A stretch of 64,000 nt of DNA from Verrucomicrobiota bacterium (GTDB taxonomy: Bacteria; Verrucomicrobiota; Verrucomicrobiia; Verrucomicrobiales; DEV007): assembly GCA_024277195.1 (NCBI GenBank), contig JAJRVS010000139.1, positions 1-64,000 of the forward strand, written 5' to 3'. Positions 62,142 to 64,000 of the stretch are shown piece by piece (the first letter of the stretch is position 1; each line of letters opens with the position of its first letter). Both the position numbers and the translations under genes were made by a program. The notes beneath the pieces were generated by a model, which saw nothing but the letters and a program-made list of their open reading frames with translations, was not told the DNA's origin and made no database searches.

Positions 62142-62851
62142 CTATCGATTTCTCCAAGCCGCTTGTGGTGGTAACATATACAATCCGTATTCTTTTTGCA
62201 ATACTACTTCAGTATAGCTCTTGTATTTACTTATGCTTTTGCCTCGTCGCTTATGCTTCTTGGCCAGCCATGTTCTCGTCCGGTTGCCTAGCCAGTGATT
62301 CAAGACTCGGAAAGTTTCCGGACTGTGTCCGTAGTGGAAATAATTTCCCCACCCCCTCGTTATCCTGTTCACTCTGGCTATTGCCACCGACGAGTCTCGC
62401 CACGTGCTCCAATGATGCAGCTCCCCCCTTATCTTGTCCCTGAACTTAAGCTGTGATTTCTTGCTCGGTCGTCGATGAATATACCGATTTCCCGTTTCAG
62501 GAGAGCATCTTTCACTGTCGGGAAACCCAGTTTGCGCTCGCCCCCATTGGGTTTCGGGATGCTTATGCGTTTCACCGGACTCGGACCATAGGTCTTTTCC
62601 CGCAGTTCTTTCTGAAGGCTATCCCGGAAGTTATCCCAATCTGCCTCCATGGCTTCCACCGTATAACCATCCACGCCACTTCCGCCTCGGTTGCTCAGGA
62701 TTCGGCTCATCGCCTCCTCAATGAACTCCTTGCGGCACAAGTCTGCGTATAGGCTCCACGCTTTCCACTTTGGTTTCTTCTTCGCTTGTTGGTAGAGTGT
62801 TCGTTGAAGCTTCCGAACTTTCGGATGAGTTAATATCTGTTTTCCAGCCAT
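62142..62851 (-). pseudogene. broken group II intron reverse transcriptase/maturase
   Basis: The N-terminal fragment (62429-62851, 140 codons) holds the start region and RT-0/1: LYADLCRKEFIEEAMSRILSN, GGSGVDGYTVEAMEADWDNF, ISIPKPNGGERKLGFPTVKD. It then ends at a stop. The C-terminal fragment (62142-62387), in another frame, holds the maturase region: RVNRITRGWGNYFHYGHSPETFRVLNHWL. The catalytic part with the YADD box, roughly 200 residues, is missing. So there is both a deletion and a frame change, and the enzyme is inactive. Confidence 0.88.
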
Positions 62852-63476
62852 CTCTCCTCCTTTGCTTCTCTGTTCACATCCACTAAGTATGGCTCCTTTG
62901 CTCCACGCTCCATTACAGAGGTTTCAACACTACTATGAGCCACTCCGACTTCCTGATAAACCAGCGCACCCTTGCCGTAATGACTTGTGATGCGTGTTGT
63001 TTTGGCTGGCTCTCCAGCCTCGACATTCATCAGGATTTGCCATCGCGTTGCTCGCCCTGCGGGCAGCCTGCGGCTGGCTATCTTCGCTTCGCTCCGGTTC
63101 CCTGCTTGTCTCTATATCACTTCTTTGCATTCCGACCACGCAGACCCCGCCATGACGATGACTGGACGCATAATACCTATTGTTCTTGGATGCTGAAGCT
63201 CTCCGCGCTTTGCGCGACAAGCTATTGCCAAGTCTTATCCAGTCCCAGCGACCTTCTCTGCGAGTCGAACAGATCAGTTTCATGGAAGTTCGCCTTTCGA
63301 GGCTCATTAGATGTGGTTCACTTTCGTTTCGGACTACTCTTTAGAACTTGGGTTACTCCCCACAAAACATTTCCATCTTGCAGTTACCGGTTCTTCTCAA
63401 TCGAATAGGTTAAGGATTAAGGTGGAACTTTCATCCACGTAATATAGCCTTCACAGGCGTACCAACTCAGGACGGG

Positions 63477-63507
63477 GTAGGTGGTTCGCTCCACTCGTTT
63501 GTTCGGC
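63477..63507 (-). other. attC-like half-site, 5' arm of the split site
   Basis: On the minus strand it starts GCCGAAC 10 bp after the stop of the next cassette gene, then CAAACGAGTGG and so on to CCACCTAC. Its complement matches 61962-61992. The first seven bases are the complement of GTTCGGC, the core at 63901-63907 that begins this cassette, as expected because both came from the same circular cassette. Confidence 0.7.
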
Positions 63508-63517
63508 GATTTTAGTT

Positions 63518-63889
63518 TCATGAGTGTCCTTCTCCTTTGACGACGGCATCCCCTGATTCATCGAAACCAATGCAGTAATACCAATTCATGCCATTGATCC
63601 ACAGAAGGTATTCTACGGCATTCGAATGTTCAGCTGCATCGAAGTAATGTTCAAACCCTTGTTTTTGAGGTAGGTTGAAAGTTTCACTCTTCGTATGTGG
63701 CTCTCCAAGGGAATCAATTGCACTCCTCTTGCTTGAGCCAATCGCGACCTGTTCATAGTCTCGCTGCAAGCTTCTGTCGAAACCTGCAAAAAGGCTGCGG
63801 GGGCCGCGAAGCATTTCATAGGTGCCCAGCCCAATGACAACTGCAGCAATCAAGGTGGTGGCTACCATGGCTGAGCGTCTTTGTTTCAT
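63518..63889 (-). CDS. integron cassette gene: signal-anchored hypothetical protein
   Basis: 123 residues from ATG 63889 (the frame is open upstream but that part overlaps the attC). A basic start (MKQRRSAMVATTLIAAVVIGLGTYEML) makes an N-terminal anchor. The body contains SKRSAIDSLGEPHTKSE, EHYFDAAEHSNAVEYLLWINGMNWYYCIGFDESGDAV, which recalls small lipid-facing or SmpA/BamE-like domains (a G-x-P turn after a helix), but no family assignment is safe. It is preceded by a core site GTTCGGC 11 bp before the ATG and followed by an attC-like arm. Confidence 0.7.
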   Translation of the reverse strand: MKQRRSAMVATTLIAAVVIGLGTYEMLRGPRSLFAGFDRSLQRDYEQVAIGSSKRSAIDSLGEPHTKSETFNLPQKQGFEHYFDAAEHSNAVEYLLWINGMNWYYCIGFDESGDAVVKGEGHS

Positions 63890-63900
63890 GGTTTTTCTTG

Positions 63901-63953
63901 GCCGAACGTGAAGGCTAGCTATCCTCAGCGGGAGTGATGCTAGCTTGGTTAAT
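63901..63953 (-). other. probable attC of a further cassette
   Basis: AAGGCTAGCTATCCTC (63911-63926) pairs with GGAGTGATGCTAGCTT (63931-63946) with a few mismatches and an extra base. Core GTTCGGC is at 63901-63907 read on the minus strand. The outer 5' core is unclear (GTTAAT at 63948 or GTTAGGGC at 63965). It would end an upstream cassette beyond the window. Confidence 0.55.
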
Positions 63954-64000
63954 AATGTATCAAAGTTAGGGCGGACTTTCAACTGCAAACAGGCTGAGGA

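Larger units (their letters stand above)
62045..63462 (-). mobile_element. group II intron with defective reverse transcriptase, inside an attC
   Basis: On the minus strand a structured RNA-like region precedes and surrounds reverse-transcriptase fragments. The 3' end reads GCCGTCCCTACTCTAC (to 62045), after a domain V hairpin. The 5' end is estimated from GTACGCC at 63462 (consensus GUGCG, one mismatch). It could lie tens of bases either side. The coding gene has lost the middle of its reverse transcriptase, so the intron cannot move by itself but may still splice if given a maturase in trans. Its class is probably the group IIC-like kind often found at attC sites. Confidence 0.75.

Noticed and set aside
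62830-63408. Open frames on both strands upstream of the reverse transcriptase fragment
   Set aside because: They fall in the intron's structured RNA region (domains I-IV) and show no protein family.

Overview
The window looks like a chromosomal segment of a Gram-negative bacterium of the PVC group, most likely Verrucomicrobiota. Supporting signs are outer-membrane proteins (an OprD-like porin, a PagL-like barrel), an ExbB/ExbD/TPR energiser operon, separate coaC and coaB genes, a large pyrophosphate-type PEP carboxykinase, many exported hydrolases, and about 50% GC. The phylum is an inference from family content; there is no rRNA gene in the window.

Layout. 1-2670: the N-terminal three quarters of a PPi-type PEP carboxykinase, running off the left edge on the minus strand. 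2922-3004: tRNA-Leu. 3084-7314: RNA-repair locus, with rtcR divergent from a sigma-54 promoter driving rtcA-rtcB. 7461-8125: a VapBC-type toxin-antitoxin pair. 8362-12561: a tripartite tricarboxylate-type transporter in which the binding protein and the small membrane subunit are one polypeptide, followed by the large subunit and an overlapping cytoplasmic-type sulfatase. 12798-16825: a lipoprotein and three alpha/beta hydrolases. 16975-18780: a MutS-like ATPase with membrane segments. 19246-25417: priA, an exported protein resembling a dead metallopeptidase, and a Fic protein. 25428-30402: a housekeeping run (yicC, gmk, coaC, coaB, an IMPase, ispF, folP). 30407-34361: exbB-exbD-TPR operon on the minus strand. 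34449-50494: uvrC, PBP2, an amidohydrolase, a porin, a barrel protein, a sugar isomerase, an M29-type peptidase, a stand-alone ovothiol-type methyltransferase, a HerA-like ATPase and alr.

50998-57680 is a compact, unusual biosynthetic cluster: a divergent AMP-dependent ligase, then a tightly packed run of ketosynthase, a Cys-less ketosynthase partner (chain-length-factor-like), ketoreductase, acyl carrier protein, a flavin halogenase-like oxidoreductase and a PagL-like outer-membrane barrel. It has the parts to activate an acid, extend and reduce it on a carrier protein and oxidise or halogenate it. It has no visible dehydratase, thioesterase, acyltransferase or exporter.

57730-61242 holds a cyclic-nucleotide-binding protein, clpX and selO. 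From 61300 to the right edge the DNA is mobile: an IS66 remnant, then what I read as the distal end of an integron cassette array on the minus strand. There are two cassette genes (61664-61954 and 63518-63889), an intact attC-like site (61601-61660), a probable attC at the right edge, and one attC-like site whose two arms (61962-61992 and 63477-63507) are separated by a group II intron. That intron has a recognisable domain V, but the reverse transcriptase gene has lost its catalytic core. The integrase, if present, should lie to the right of the window.
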